A stretch of 53,702 nt of DNA from Levilactobacillus tongjiangensis (GCF_003946345.1 NZ_RHNY01000017.1:1-53702), one strand, 5' to 3'; shown: positions 36,680 to 45,668, numbered from the stretch's first letter. Translations and numbers: made by a program. Notes: a model not told the origin generated them from the letters alone.

Positions 36680-37261
36680 TTACTTTAGAAAACGGTCATA
36701 CACCGGCATCAAAACCATATTGACCAAGTTATGAAAACGTTGCTTTGTTATTGGCTCATCGTCAAATAAACTGTCGAGTGTTAATAAGATAGGAATGTTA
36801 TAAAACTGTTGCGGCATTTCAGCTTTCAGATCACCACGAACTCGTGCTTGATCAAAAATCTTTTTGACAATCTGAGTCAGATAATTATCTTGATTAAGCT
36901 TGTCAAAATACTCACCAAGAGTAATACTACCTAGTCGTTCTTTAGCAAGCCCAATCATATTTTGATAATTCATTTGCGACATTGCAGTTACTATTTCATC
37001 AAATAACTTAATTAAGTCTTTTTGTACATTACCAGTATCGGGAATTTCTAAATTAAATTTCCCTATCTGTGTTCTCAATGCTGCCAAGACAATATCTGCT
37101 TTAGAATCCCACCGGCGATATAGTACATTTTTATTCGTACTGGCATTCTTCGCAATCATATCCATAGTTAAATCTTCATATTTAGTTGTCGCAATTAACT
37201 CTAACGTGGCTGACAAAATATCGTTTTCGAGTTGTTGCCCCCGTCGCCGTTTCTGTACCAT
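36680..37261 (-). CDS. TetR/AcrR family regulator
   Basis: 193 residues. N-terminal HTH (about 10-55): LENDILSATLELIATTKYED, MIAKNASTNKNVLYRRWDSK. The C-terminal ligand domain is AT-rich in codon use compared with its neighbours. Divergent from an MFS drug-efflux gene; the long palindrome at 37386-37425 in their shared promoter region is the likely operator. ATG with AGGAG nine bases upstream. Confidence 0.9.
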   Translation of the reverse strand: MVQKRRRGQQLENDILSATLELIATTKYEDLTMDMIAKNASTNKNVLYRRWDSKADIVLAALRTQIGKFNLEIPDTGNVQKDLIKLFDEIVTAMSQMNYQNMIGLAKERLGSITLGEYFDKLNQDNYLTQIVKKIFDQARVRGDLKAEMPQQFYNIPILLTLDSLFDDEPITKQRFHNLVNMVLMPVYDRFLK

Positions 37262-37362
37262 CTCATAAACTCCTATCCTAATCTCTTATTTAACTGTACC
37301 ACGAAATTGTTTAATATTTAACACTGAATTATTGCTATGAACAATCACCAAACGCAAAAACT

Positions 37363-37390
37363 TGACGAAAATCACCTTTAGAGATAAGAT
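37363..37390 (+). promoter_or_regulatory. Predicted MFS promoter
   Basis: TTGACG (37363-37368) and TAAGAT (37385-37390) with a 16-base spacer. The -10 lies at the left edge of the operator palindrome. Confidence 0.55.
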
Positions 37391-37425
37391 ACCTCAGTAC
37401 CTTAAATTAGGTACTGAGGTATCTT
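37386..37425. promoter_or_regulatory. TetR operator palindrome
   Basis: AAGATACCTCAGTACCT (37386-37402) and AGGTACTGAGGTATCTT (37409-37425) are perfect 17-bp arms around TAAATT. It overlaps the MFS -10 and start region, as expected for repression by the divergent TetR protein. Confidence 0.8.
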
Positions 37426-37443
37426 AAAAGTGGAGGCGTCAAC

Positions 37444-38859
37444 ATGAAAGAACAAAAATTACCACGAAACATCTTGAATCAAGCCTGGATCATCGTTTTA
37501 GGTGCCATCGCACCGCTTCTTGATTCAACGATGGTCAATATTGCCCTGAATCATTTAGTTAAGAGCTTCAATACCTCATTGAGTACCGTTCAGTGGGTCG
37601 TCACTGGCTATCTGTTAGCTATGGTAGTCGCTGTGCCCTTCACCGGCTGGCTCAACGATAAATTTGGTGGCAAAAATGTTTTCTTAGGGGCTGAGCTGTT
37701 ATTTGGTATTATGTCCCTTGCTGCCGGTCTTTCAGGAAACATCAACGTCTTGATTGGCTTTCGGTTCGTTCAAGGGTTCAGTGCTGGACTGATTACCCCA
37801 CTACTAACGACGTTACTGGTTGATATTGCTGGTACTAGTATGATGGGTCGTTTGATGGCCGTCGTTGGTCTGCCAGTCTTACTGGGACCAATTTTAGGAC
37901 CAGTCTTTGGTGGTGTTATTGTTCAATACTTAAATTGGCGTTGGATTTTCTTTGTGAATATTCCAGTAACCATCATTGCTTCGCTCTTTATTTGGTTAAA
38001 GCTGCCACGTACGGCGCCTAAGAACATCCATGCCAAATTCGATTGGCTCGGGGTCGCTTTACTTGCAGGGATGTCAGCCAGCATTGTCTATGGTGTTGTC
38101 CAAGCGAGTTCCAAAGCTAATTTTACCAATAGCACCACAATTACTTACCTGATCATCGGTGCAATTGCAGGTGTTCTGTATTTCATCTATGCCGCATTGA
38201 AAAAAGAACAGGCCATCGTGCCACTCTCCCTATTCAAACATGGGAACTTTGACGGTTCGGTGATTGGGCTATTTTTAGCCGGTGTCGCAACTAATGGTCC
38301 AATGCTATTGTTGCCACTATTTTTCCAAAATTTGCGTGGTCAATCAGTTGCAATGGCTGGGCTGTCACTGTTACCACAAGGCATTGGTATGTTGCTTGCG
38401 CGACCAATTATTGGCCGTTTGATCGATAGTATCGGTGCACGTTTTGTCATGCTTGGTGGACTAGCAATCACACTGATTGGCTCAGTTCCTTTCATCTACT
38501 TTAACCAAAAATCTGCTTATTGGCTGTTGATGGTGGTCCTCTTCATTCGCGGAATTGGAGCCGGTGCAATCATTAGCCCGCTTATGACCGATTCTTTCAT
38601 CGGTATTGACCCGAAACTGTCTGGTCAAGTTTCAATCGCAACTCGGATCATGCAAAACGTTGGTGGTGCCTTTGGGTCTGCTTTATTAGCCACCATTGTT
38701 GTGAATTATCAGACTAATCATAGTCACTTTTTGGGACTGAGCATGATTGCTTCAAGTTACCAACAAGGATTCTTATGGGCCGTCATCTTCACAGCATTAC
38801 TAGCGATTCCAGCACTGTTGTTGACCAACCGGTTAGGTAATCATAAACAAAATTCGTAG
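37444..38859 (+). CDS. MFS drug efflux transporter (DHA2, EmrB/QacA type)
   Basis: 471 residues with about 14 membrane helices. DHA2 motifs: LDSTMVNIALNHL in helix 1 (motif D1), GWLNDKFGGKNVF (motif A) and GPILGPVFGGVIV (motif C, antiporter signature). A proton-driven exporter of drugs or toxic compounds; substrate unknown. ATG with GGAGG upstream. Regulated with the divergent TetR gene through the palindrome at 37386. Runs against the prevailing minus orientation on this side of dif and may be acquired. Confidence 0.92.
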   Translation: MKEQKLPRNILNQAWIIVLGAIAPLLDSTMVNIALNHLVKSFNTSLSTVQWVVTGYLLAMVVAVPFTGWLNDKFGGKNVFLGAELLFGIMSLAAGLSGNINVLIGFRFVQGFSAGLITPLLTTLLVDIAGTSMMGRLMAVVGLPVLLGPILGPVFGGVIVQYLNWRWIFFVNIPVTIIASLFIWLKLPRTAPKNIHAKFDWLGVALLAGMSASIVYGVVQASSKANFTNSTTITYLIIGAIAGVLYFIYAALKKEQAIVPLSLFKHGNFDGSVIGLFLAGVATNGPMLLLPLFFQNLRGQSVAMAGLSLLPQGIGMLLARPIIGRLIDSIGARFVMLGGLAITLIGSVPFIYFNQKSAYWLLMVVLFIRGIGAGAIISPLMTDSFIGIDPKLSGQVSIATRIMQNVGGAFGSALLATIVVNYQTNHSHFLGLSMIASSYQQGFLWAVIFTALLAIPALLLTNRLGNHKQNS

Positions 38860-38903
38860 ACTATTTCGTAATCCTTAATCGACATTTTAAAATAATAACT
38901 ATT

Positions 38904-38956
38904 AAAATATCTGCTGTAATAAACAAGTCTTAATGTTTATACACAGCAGATATTTT
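38904..38956 (+). terminator. Terminator-like hairpin after the MFS gene
   Basis: AAAATATCTGCTGT (38904-38917) pairs with ACAGCAGATATTTT (38943-38956), with inner TAAACA/TGTTTA. The T run is interrupted. Confidence 0.7.
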
Positions 38957-38999
38957 AGTGTTTTATTTAAAATAGCCCATTTTTAGAAATATCGTTAGC

Positions 39000-39533
39000 T
39001 TAGTCTCGACAGCGTTTTCCTTCACTACGGTCATGATGCCGCTCGGCTTGAAGTTCAGCGTTAGCACGCATTTCCGTTGGATACTTTCGGCCAGCTAACC
39101 ACCAAACACACCCACGTTGCACCAACAAGGTGACGCCTAAATAGAGCAATAACGTGACTGAACTGCCGGTCCATAACCGATCAACACCCAAGTGACCGGC
39201 AATACCGACGACCCACCAGACCAACGTCAACCAATTCCCTTGGCGCATCACCAGTCCATTATCATCCACCCAGAACCGATACGACCAGGCCCGTAACAGA
39301 GCAAAGATAATCGCACTAGCTAAGCTCAAGCCACCAAAGACAACCACCTGTGAAGGACTGATCTGTAGATGCTGTTTGTTGAAAGCATCTCCAATTGACG
39401 CAGCTCCCAATAGTACCACCAGTACGAAAAATTTCATTTTAAAGCGAACCACTTTGGGGGCAAGCTGCCGTTTAATCACGACGAAAAGTAACCACGCACC
39501 CAACACCAAATTGGTCAAATCTAGATTTTGCAT
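39000..39533 (-). CDS. Multi-pass membrane protein of unknown function
   Basis: 177 residues with about five hydrophobic segments (roughly 8-22, 33-46, 60-82, 102-118, 124-142) and a charged C-terminal tail. The stretch VDDNGLVMRQGNWLTLVWWV recalls CcdC/DUF1453-like proteins, but I am not sure of the family. ATG at 39533 with GGGAGTTTGAG upstream. Monocistronic. Confidence 0.65.
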   Translation of the reverse strand: MQNLDLTNLVLGAWLLFVVIKRQLAPKVVRFKMKFFVLVVLLGAASIGDAFNKQHLQISPSQVVVFGGLSLASAIIFALLRAWSYRFWVDDNGLVMRQGNWLTLVWWVVGIAGHLGVDRLWTGSSVTLLLYLGVTLLVQRGCVWWLAGRKYPTEMRANAELQAERHHDRSEGKRCRD

Positions 39534-39591
39534 CTCAAACTCCCTTAAGCTATTTATTTAAGCCATTTCTGTAGTATACACCTTAAACCTA

Positions 39592-39627
39592 AAAAGTGGT
39601 CAATCCACATTTGGATTGACCACTTTT
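39592..39627. terminator. Two-way terminator hairpin
   Basis: AAAAGTGGTCAATCCA and TGGATTGACCACTTTT around CATT; perfect 16-bp stem with A and T ends, after the minus-strand oxidoreductase gene. Confidence 0.88.
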
Positions 39628-39651
39628 ACCTGTCTTTAAAAACAATCGAAT

Positions 39652-40611
39652 CTATGGCAACACGACAACCTTACCAAGCCCATCACTAGTCGCAAGATAC
39701 GCGTGAGCGGCTCGCGTTTCAGCTAGCGTAAAGACGTGCTCTGGGGTCACATCAACCTGGTGCTCTGCGATAAAGTCGAATAAGCTTTGGATACGTGCGG
39801 CATCAACGTGACCCGAATAAAATCCCGTCAGGTAACGATTGTTGGGGATGTCCATGATGGGATCGAAGCCATCAAGCGTCCAGACACCACCGAGCTCCCC
39901 GGTTGCGCTAACAATGCCCCATTCAGCCGTGTGCTGTAAGGAATCCCGGACGGCTGAGGGCCCCATCAAGTCCACAATCTTGTCGAATTCACCCGCACCC
40001 GCCGGCAAGACGTTAGCGTCGGGTGTATGCAGGACCTGATCAATCCCGAGCTGCTTCAGAGCGCTATCCTTACGCGTCGAGCGCGAGGTCCCCGTGACTG
40101 ACAGATTCAAACCGGATGCGTTCATTAATTTTAGCACCGCGACGCCCACGCCACTAGTGGCGGCACGAATCAACACACGGTCACCCGCCTGTAAGCGTAA
40201 GCTCTGATAGATACCAAACGCCGTATAGAAGGTCTCGGGCACCGCCGCCAGTTGGGCCCAGTCTAGCTTAGTCTTAATCGGATAGACCTGGTCGTTAGGC
40301 AACAGAACATATTCGGCATAACTGCCATCAAAGGCCCGACCCATTTCGCCCATTAAGGAAACAACGGTTTGACCAAGGTGAAATTGATCCGGTGCGCTGG
40401 TTTCATCAACCGTGCCAACAACTTCAATCCCTAATATTCGTGGGAACTGAACAGAAGGCGACTTGCCCTCCCGCGTAAAAATTTCCGAATGATTGATGCC
40501 AAATCCCCGAACCTTAACCCGTGTCCAGCCCGGTCGTACCGCGGGGGTTGGGACCTCCGTGTATTCCAAAACTTCTGGCCCACCTGGCCGATTAACGACT
40601 ACCGCATGCAT
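39652..40611 (-). CDS. Quinone oxidoreductase-like MDR protein
   Basis: 319 residues, zinc-free medium-chain dehydrogenase/reductase. N-terminal GroES-like domain with GFGINHSEIFTREG and PRILGIEVVGTVD; Rossmann domain with ATSGVGVAVLKLMNASG as the NADPH-binding loop. Lacks the cysteine zinc ligands. Probably reduces quinones or reactive enones. ATG at 40611 with GAAGGGAAGATC upstream. Single gene unit. Confidence 0.9.
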   Translation of the reverse strand: MHAVVVNRPGGPEVLEYTEVPTPAVRPGWTRVKVRGFGINHSEIFTREGKSPSVQFPRILGIEVVGTVDETSAPDQFHLGQTVVSLMGEMGRAFDGSYAEYVLLPNDQVYPIKTKLDWAQLAAVPETFYTAFGIYQSLRLQAGDRVLIRAATSGVGVAVLKLMNASGLNLSVTGTSRSTRKDSALKQLGIDQVLHTPDANVLPAGAGEFDKIVDLMGPSAVRDSLQHTAEWGIVSATGELGGVWTLDGFDPIMDIPNNRYLTGFYSGHVDAARIQSLFDFIAEHQVDVTPEHVFTLAETRAAHAYLATSDGLGKVVVLP

Positions 40612-40687
40612 GGCGTGATCTTCCCTTCATTTTGCAAAAACTAAACTGATCCGTCTTGCTATCAAGTCTACATCATCATACCATTAA

Positions 40688-41035
40688 TTAATCGGTCAAT
40701 TGGAAACTAGCATCAACAAGTTTCCGCAAGACCTCTTTGGACGGCACCTGACTGATATCCAGGGTAATCCAGTGTTGTTTCGTGAAATGCTGTCCCGGTA
40801 GGATGTAAGGCATCGTGTCAATGAGCTCGTCAATGCTGGCAGGGTTACATTTTAAATCCAGGTACAAGGTTTCATTTTTCTCGTAGGCCAGCCCAAATAT
40901 TTTCTTACTAGCCGCGTGTCGCAACGCGTCGAAGACAATCCGATTGCGGCGACCCGGGGCGTTAAACGGCTCATCAACATTAACTTTCTGGCCCTCGCTA
41001 CTAAATGCGATGAGGGCTTCTTTTGTCATTTCCAT
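40688..41035 (-). CDS. MmcQ/YjbR family protein
   Basis: 115 residues. Pattern of the MmcQ/YjbR fold: LALKCNP-like strand (LYLDLKCNPASIDEL), PYILPGQHFTKQHWITLDIS. Described as a cyclic nucleotide or DNA-binding-like fold, but the function is unknown. The ATG at 41035 lies two bases after the final TAA of the upstream XRE frame, whose last codons supply the GGAGAG ribosome binding site, so the pair forms an operon. Confidence 0.8.
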   Translation of the reverse strand: MEMTKEALIAFSSEGQKVNVDEPFNAPGRRNRIVFDALRHAASKKIFGLAYEKNETLYLDLKCNPASIDELIDTMPYILPGQHFTKQHWITLDISQVPSKEVLRKLVDASFQLTD

Positions 41036-41037
41036 AG

Positions 41038-41244
41038 TTATGACTCTCCTTCACTTCGATAGTCAAACAAGACGTCTACTGATGCGTTTAGAATCTATGC
41101 TAATTTAAAGGCCAGGCTTAGCGACGGATTATACTTATCGTTTTCAATGGCATTGATTGTTTGCCACGTCACGGCCGCCAATTTAGCCACCTTTGCCTGA
41201 GATAATTCTAGTGTTTTACGCCAAATGGCAATACTATTTTGCAT
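41038..41244 (-). pseudogene. Small XRE-type HTH regulator interrupted by an amber codon
   Basis: Starts at ATG 41244 (GGAAGG eight bases upstream). The HTH core reads RKTLELSQAKVAKLAAVTWQ then TINAIENDKYNPSLSLAFKL, the YozG-like small XRE pattern. TAG at 41095-41097 stops it after 49 residues, but the same frame continues with ILNASVDVLFDYRSEGES, exactly the normal family C-terminus, to TAA at 41038. A single base change (for example from CAG) explains it. The 49-residue product still contains the whole HTH and might work. A palindrome TTTGATATCAAA at 41295-41306 sits in its promoter. Confidence 0.75.
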
Positions 41245-41283
41245 CGCTTTCGCCTTCCTATGTCAATCCTATCTAACACTTTT

Positions 41284-41312
41284 AGTAAAACATGTTTGAT
41301 ATCAAATGTAAA
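41284..41312 (-). promoter_or_regulatory. Predicted promoter and operator of the XRE-yjbR pair
   Basis: On the minus strand TTTACA and TTTACT are 17 bases apart (complement of about 41284-41312). The spacer holds the perfect palindrome TTTGATATCAAA (41295-41306), a good candidate for autoregulation by the XRE protein. Confidence 0.5.
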
Positions 41313-41335
41313 AACTTTTTGACATTTATGACGGT

Positions 41336-41377
41336 GACCGAAAAAAGCGTCTGAGATCTTCGTCAATCCCAGACGCC
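41336..41377 (-). terminator. Terminator of the long MFS gene
   Basis: GCGTCTG (41347) and CAGACGC (41370) with inner GAT/ATC pairing; on the minus strand followed by TTTTTTC. Confidence 0.85.
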
Positions 41378-41386
41378 CACTAAAAT

Positions 41387-43090
41387 TTAGTTTCGATTCA
41401 GATAATCACGGCGTTTCCTGAACAGAAATACTGTCAATAGCATGCCAAACGTAAATGGCAGCGCCAATCGATATGGCCGCAAGAAGGCCTGGGTTAATTG
41501 TTGCTTAGTTTCGCGTCTGATTGTCGCAACCACGGGTGTCAAAGCCCTATTATCTTGAGTAATTTGGGTCGTCACGGCCTGGCTAACCTGTTGGTGGATA
41601 CGCCGTTTAACGGCAGCTGGTGCTTGGGTCAACTTATTTTTCTGCAAGGCTTGCTGATAGTTTAAGCGGATGAGTCGTTGCGTTTTCGGCTTATCGATGA
41701 ACGTTGTCTGTTGATGCTTAGGCGTTTTCTCCGTAGCTAACTGGGTTTTTACCTGCATCAGCGTGTCACGCTTCACCTTGTCTGTCACCGATAGAGCCTC
41801 GACGCCGTTCTGCGCAAAGGTCCAGATATTGGTTTTCGCCGTTAACAAATTCGCAGACAGTGCCGACACAAAAATGGCCACGGCTAGAGATGTCCCAATC
41901 TGCCGAAAAACACCAATGACGCTCTGCGAGGCCGTTAACAGATTGCCGGTGAAGTCGCCGGCCGCCAGTACCGTAATCGGTCCAATCACGATGCCGTAGC
42001 CTGCGCCCACTAGGATTGCTGCCACACAGACCTGCCAATAGATATTGGGATTCATTTGACTAAGGGCCACATAACCCCCAATCATCGACAGACTCCCCAT
42101 CAAAATGACAGCTCGCGGCCCCATCTTGGATAACAGCCAACCGCTGATGGGTGACCAGATGAAGATCATGAGCGAGGCCGGCGTAATCATCAGTGCTGCC
42201 AGGAGCTCCCCTTTATTTTGTACCTTCGTAAAGAAGCTCGGCATCAAGACTAATAGCGCAACCAGAAAGATACCGGACATCACGGTCACAACTGCTGACC
42301 CGACAAACTGTTTGTCCTTAAATAAAGCCAGCGGCACCATAGGTTGTTGACTATGTGCTTCGACCACAATAAAAGCAACCAGTGCAACCAGACTCAGTAG
42401 TCCAAGTCCCAGACCTCTCCCACTCGTCCACCCCCAGTCGCTACCCTTGACCAGCAACAGGGTTAGGCTGAATAACATCAGCATTGAGAGTAGCGAACCA
42501 GCAATATCTAAACGTTCCTTGGTTTGCTTGCTTTCATGTAGATCGAACAACCGCCAGCAAAGCACGAGCGAAAGCAAGGTAAACGGCACGTTGATCAAGA
42601 ATATTCCACGCCAACCAAAGAATTGCGTCATGATCCCGCCAATCGTTGGTCCCATGGCTGCCGCTAATCCCTGCGTGACGCCCAGTGTGGCAATCGCACT
42701 GGTTCGTTTTTCCATAGGAACGCTCTGAATGCCAATTGTCATACTGGCTGGGAAGACGATTGCTGCCCCCAAGCTCTGAATTCCCCGGCCCACAATTAGC
42801 CACGCCACATTAGCTGCTAATCCAGAAAATAGTGAACCGATTAAGAATAGCGCTAAGCCAAAAATGTAAAACCGGCTGCGGCCATGGATATCTGCTAGTC
42901 GGCCTAAGGGAATCGTCAAACTAGCAAACAAAATCGTATACAAATTGAGCGCCCATGAGAGCTGCTCCAGACTGGTCGATAACCCCGTTTGAATTGCTGG
43001 TAACGCAATGTTCATCACCGTCGTGTCCAGCATACATAGGAAAATTCCAATGGCCATTGTCCCAACTAACTTCGTAGCTTTTTTCAACAT
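41387..43090 (-). CDS. MFS transporter (DHA2) with a long loop before the last helix
   Basis: 567 residues, about 14 membrane helices. MLDTTVMNIALPAIQ in helix 1, PLGRLADIHGRSRFY (motif A), GPTIGGIMTQFFGWRGIFLI (motif C region). Between helices 13 and 14 lies a charged stretch of about 120 residues (about 420-540) rich in Gln, Lys and Thr, absent from the other two MFS proteins in the window. Drug or metabolite exporter. ATG 43090 with GAGGGGATC upstream. Divergent from a TetR gene with an inverted repeat operator between them. Confidence 0.9.
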   Translation of the reverse strand: MLKKATKLVGTMAIGIFLCMLDTTVMNIALPAIQTGLSTSLEQLSWALNLYTILFASLTIPLGRLADIHGRSRFYIFGLALFLIGSLFSGLAANVAWLIVGRGIQSLGAAIVFPASMTIGIQSVPMEKRTSAIATLGVTQGLAAAMGPTIGGIMTQFFGWRGIFLINVPFTLLSLVLCWRLFDLHESKQTKERLDIAGSLLSMLMLFSLTLLLVKGSDWGWTSGRGLGLGLLSLVALVAFIVVEAHSQQPMVPLALFKDKQFVGSAVVTVMSGIFLVALLVLMPSFFTKVQNKGELLAALMITPASLMIFIWSPISGWLLSKMGPRAVILMGSLSMIGGYVALSQMNPNIYWQVCVAAILVGAGYGIVIGPITVLAAGDFTGNLLTASQSVIGVFRQIGTSLAVAIFVSALSANLLTAKTNIWTFAQNGVEALSVTDKVKRDTLMQVKTQLATEKTPKHQQTTFIDKPKTQRLIRLNYQQALQKNKLTQAPAAVKRRIHQQVSQAVTTQITQDNRALTPVVATIRRETKQQLTQAFLRPYRLALPFTFGMLLTVFLFRKRRDYLNRN

Positions 43091-43109
43091 AAGATCCCCT
43101 CCTCAAGTG

Positions 43110-43142
43110 TTATCGTTAGTCTACGGGGATGGCTTACGATAA
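43110..43142. promoter_or_regulatory. Candidate operator between MFS and tetR
   Basis: TTATCGTTAG (43110-43119) and CTTACGATAA (43133-43142), one mismatch in ten pairs, 13-base spacer, in the 90-bp divergent region. Confidence 0.6.
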
Positions 43143-43180
43143 ACTAGATTTAGGTTACAGAAAGGGAGATGTTGTGACCC

Positions 43181-43714
43181 ATGAATCCACAGGAACGTAA
43201 GCAACAAAACTTGGCGACCATCTACCAGGCACTACTGGAGTTGATGATGCACAAACCCATGACGGCCATCTCCATCACTGAACTGTGTCACCGGGCTCGA
43301 GTTTCCCGGTCGTACTTTTATCGGCACTATCAAAACTTCGATCAAATTATCACCGCGTATCAAACACAAAACATGCTCAGTTACCTGCGCCGTTTGCCAC
43401 GTGTATCTCAAGTTGAACTCGCTGACCTAATGACGCATTACTTCAAGAATACCAAGTTAGAGGCCGAAACTTATCAGCTTCTGATTAAAAATGGCCAACT
43501 AGATATCCTCTTGCAAACGTTCCAAACCGTTTTTTATTTGCTGATCAAACAGGACCGTATCAGCGGACACAGTTCACGTTTAAATGAACCATATTATTTA
43601 GAGTACTTTTCTGGTGCCGTCATCAATATCACAGTCAACTGGGTCAAACGGGGTTTTGTTGAAACCCCAGAATATTTAGGGAAAATGGTGACTCAATTTA
43701 CGCTGAGACAATAG
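43181..43714 (+). CDS. TetR family regulator
   Basis: 177 residues. HTH at about 22-55: AISITELCHRARVSRSYFYR. The pattern RSYFYRHYQNFDQII and the C-terminal domain resemble the small TetR group with a TetR_C_7-like tail. Likely represses the divergent long-loop MFS gene. ATG 43181 with AAGGGAG about 12 bases upstream. Confidence 0.9.
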   Translation: MNPQERKQQNLATIYQALLELMMHKPMTAISITELCHRARVSRSYFYRHYQNFDQIITAYQTQNMLSYLRRLPRVSQVELADLMTHYFKNTKLEAETYQLLIKNGQLDILLQTFQTVFYLLIKQDRISGHSSRLNEPYYLEYFSGAVINITVNWVKRGFVETPEYLGKMVTQFTLRQ

Positions 43715-43810
43715 AAATGACACCACTCCAGTTGGCTAATCTGCCGATCTTTGCCCCCCCTACCTCCAGCAGATTAATCCTGTCTTGTAATCACATAATT
43801 TTAGAATACA

Positions 43811-43848
43811 AAAACGACCTCACCGCGGTTAATTCTGCGATGAGGCCA
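43811..43848 (-). terminator. Terminator of the DUF915 gene
   Basis: GGCCTCATCGCAG pairs with CCGCGGTGAGGTC on the minus strand, followed by GTTTTTG. Confidence 0.7.
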
Positions 43849-43925
43849 TTCAATTTGAAAAACTTAACCTAAGCTTGTCTGTCATTAGTCTAAGATATTA
43901 GTGCTTTACTGGTTCTCCACAACCA

Positions 43926-44768
43926 CTAGTTCTGGAGAAAATGAATCAACAGGCGGTCTACTCGCACATTATCATGTAGTTTACTGTGTTGGGCACCCGG
44001 CCCCATAATTTTTTGTTCCTGGTAGGACTTGGCCCGACTGGCAACCAAATACCGCAATGACTGGGATAAGGCGTTACTAACTGATCCATCTGAATGAGAC
44101 CCATCATCTTTATCACCGTAGATGTTCAGTACGTCAATCTGATTTTTCGGATAGGTCTGCCGGAGTGGCAACAAGGCCTGGTACTCCGGTTGCATCTTCT
44201 CAGGCTGCCCATTGGAACGCAGCTTCATCCGGTTAGGTTCATCATTTATTCCCAAAATGCCGTTAAAGTGGCCGGCAATGTCGACCTGCTTTTGTAGTTT
44301 AGGTAAGTTGGCCTGATTCTGCCGTAAATAATACATAATAGCCATATTACCCATTGAATGACCGACAACGTTGAACTTTTTAGCCTGATAAGTTTGTTGC
44401 AGTTTAACAACCGTTGCCTTGGCCCACCGACCCCATTGCTCAGGACTTGAATTCCGACTATCCTGATAATCTACCTCGACAATGGGGTGATAGTCACCCG
44501 CACGAAACTGGCCAGACAGGGTGACCTTTCCTCGTTTCGAAACGGTGGCCCGCACGATTGTCTTCGTTATCCCGGCATTTACGAGTGCATGGGCCATCTG
44601 ATTTTCAGCACGATAACTACTTCCCCAACCGTGGAAAAATAGTGTCGGCTCATATTTACTAGAATTGGGTAGCTTAGCTGTAGTAGAATGACCGCCACTC
44701 ACCCCGCAGGCCGACAGTCCCAACATCAATAAACCAATCCCCAGGAATCCAATCCACCTTTTTTTCAT
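43926..44768 (-). CDS. Alpha/beta hydrolase lipoprotein (DUF915)
   Basis: 280 residues. Lipoprotein signal: MKKRWIGFLGIGLLMLG then LSAC lipobox. Hydrolase core with FFHGWGSSYRAENQMA (oxyanion region), nucleophile elbow GHSMGN and C-terminal His in AQHSKLHDN. DUF915 proteins are common in lactobacilli, and the substrate is unknown. Start at 44768 is chosen because the lipoprotein signal begins there with GGGGGAAATCAC upstream; a longer frame to 44861 lacks a site. Confidence 0.9.
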   Translation of the reverse strand: MKKRWIGFLGIGLLMLGLSACGVSGGHSTTAKLPNSSKYEPTLFFHGWGSSYRAENQMAHALVNAGITKTIVRATVSKRGKVTLSGQFRAGDYHPIVEVDYQDSRNSSPEQWGRWAKATVVKLQQTYQAKKFNVVGHSMGNMAIMYYLRQNQANLPKLQKQVDIAGHFNGILGINDEPNRMKLRSNGQPEKMQPEYQALLPLRQTYPKNQIDVLNIYGDKDDGSHSDGSVSNALSQSLRYLVASRAKSYQEQKIMGPGAQHSKLHDNVRVDRLLIHFLQN

Positions 44769-44904
44769 GTGATTTCCCCCTATTAGTTGAACTAAACCTG
44801 ATAGTCCAAGTATAAGCCTTCGGGTGAACTCGAAGGCAAACTTTATTCTCAAGTCGAACAAAACAAAGGCAGTTTAACCAGAAGTCTTCAAAAATATGGA
44901 CAAC

Positions 44905-44937
44905 AAAAAAGCCCACTGATAACTTCAGTGAGCTTGA
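44905..44937 (-). terminator. Terminator of the cysteine hydrolase gene
   Basis: AAGCTCACTGAAGTTATCAG (minus strand) folds on TGGGCTT and is followed by TTTTTTG. Confidence 0.85.
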
Positions 44938-44942
44938 TTTCA

Positions 44943-45440
44943 TTAAGCATCTAACATCGTGACGAACCGGTGATTCCAAATGCCCTCAAAGAAGGCAATG
45001 GTTTGGTCAGCCGTCATGAATTTATTATCCACAGTGGTCGTTAGCCCCCGTGTCATTTGTAAGTCGTAACCAATACCGTGGGCCACTTTAGTCGTGGTAT
45101 CCACGCAGTATTCAACCTGAGCGCCACAGATTTCTAGTGACTCGGCAGCAAAACTCGTCAATACCCGCCGTAAGTTGGTATGGTAAAAGGCATTTGCGTG
45201 ATGCTTAGAAACTAAGGGGTCCGTATCGCGGTAATCTAGGTCGGGAATCAATTCCCAATCGTGGGTTCCTTGAACCAAGTCTTCATCCGAATGCTGGATA
45301 AAAACAATGGGCTTTTTGGCCTTGCGGTACGCCGCAATCCGGGCGTTGACACCGGCAAGGACTTGGGACATGTTCGCTGCGGTCTGTTCACCGTAACAAA
45401 CACCATTTTGAAGATCAATGACTAATAGAACGTCTGCCAT
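44943..45440 (-). CDS. Cysteine hydrolase (isochorismatase-like)
   Basis: 165 residues. Catalytic triad of the family: Asp in LLVIDLQNGV, Lys in PLVSKHHANAF and Cys in EICGAQVEYCVDTT. This short form is often annotated as nicotinamidase-related or isochorismatase hydrolase; substrate not determined. ATG at 45440 with AAGGAGG upstream. Single gene unit. Confidence 0.9.
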   Translation of the reverse strand: MADVLLVIDLQNGVCYGEQTAANMSQVLAGVNARIAAYRKAKKPIVFIQHSDEDLVQGTHDWELIPDLDYRDTDPLVSKHHANAFYHTNLRRVLTSFAAESLEICGAQVEYCVDTTTKVAHGIGYDLQMTRGLTTTVDNKFMTADQTIAFFEGIWNHRFVTMLDA

Positions 45441-45668
45441 GTTGATGGCCTCCTTCAGGAATCTTTCAGCTCAGCTTCTATCATACCCTATTTGTGGGGA
45501 CCATCAAACAATAAATATTCCAGCATTAAGCTATTTCTAGTTTGATGAGAATAATTCTAACGAGTTGCTTCCGTGAATAGACGCTTCGTACAGTCAAACT
45601 GGTTGTCCGCCTAGTACTCTACCAAAATCGAATTGAATTTTAAATAGCCCTGTCAGCCAGGCAAAGTC

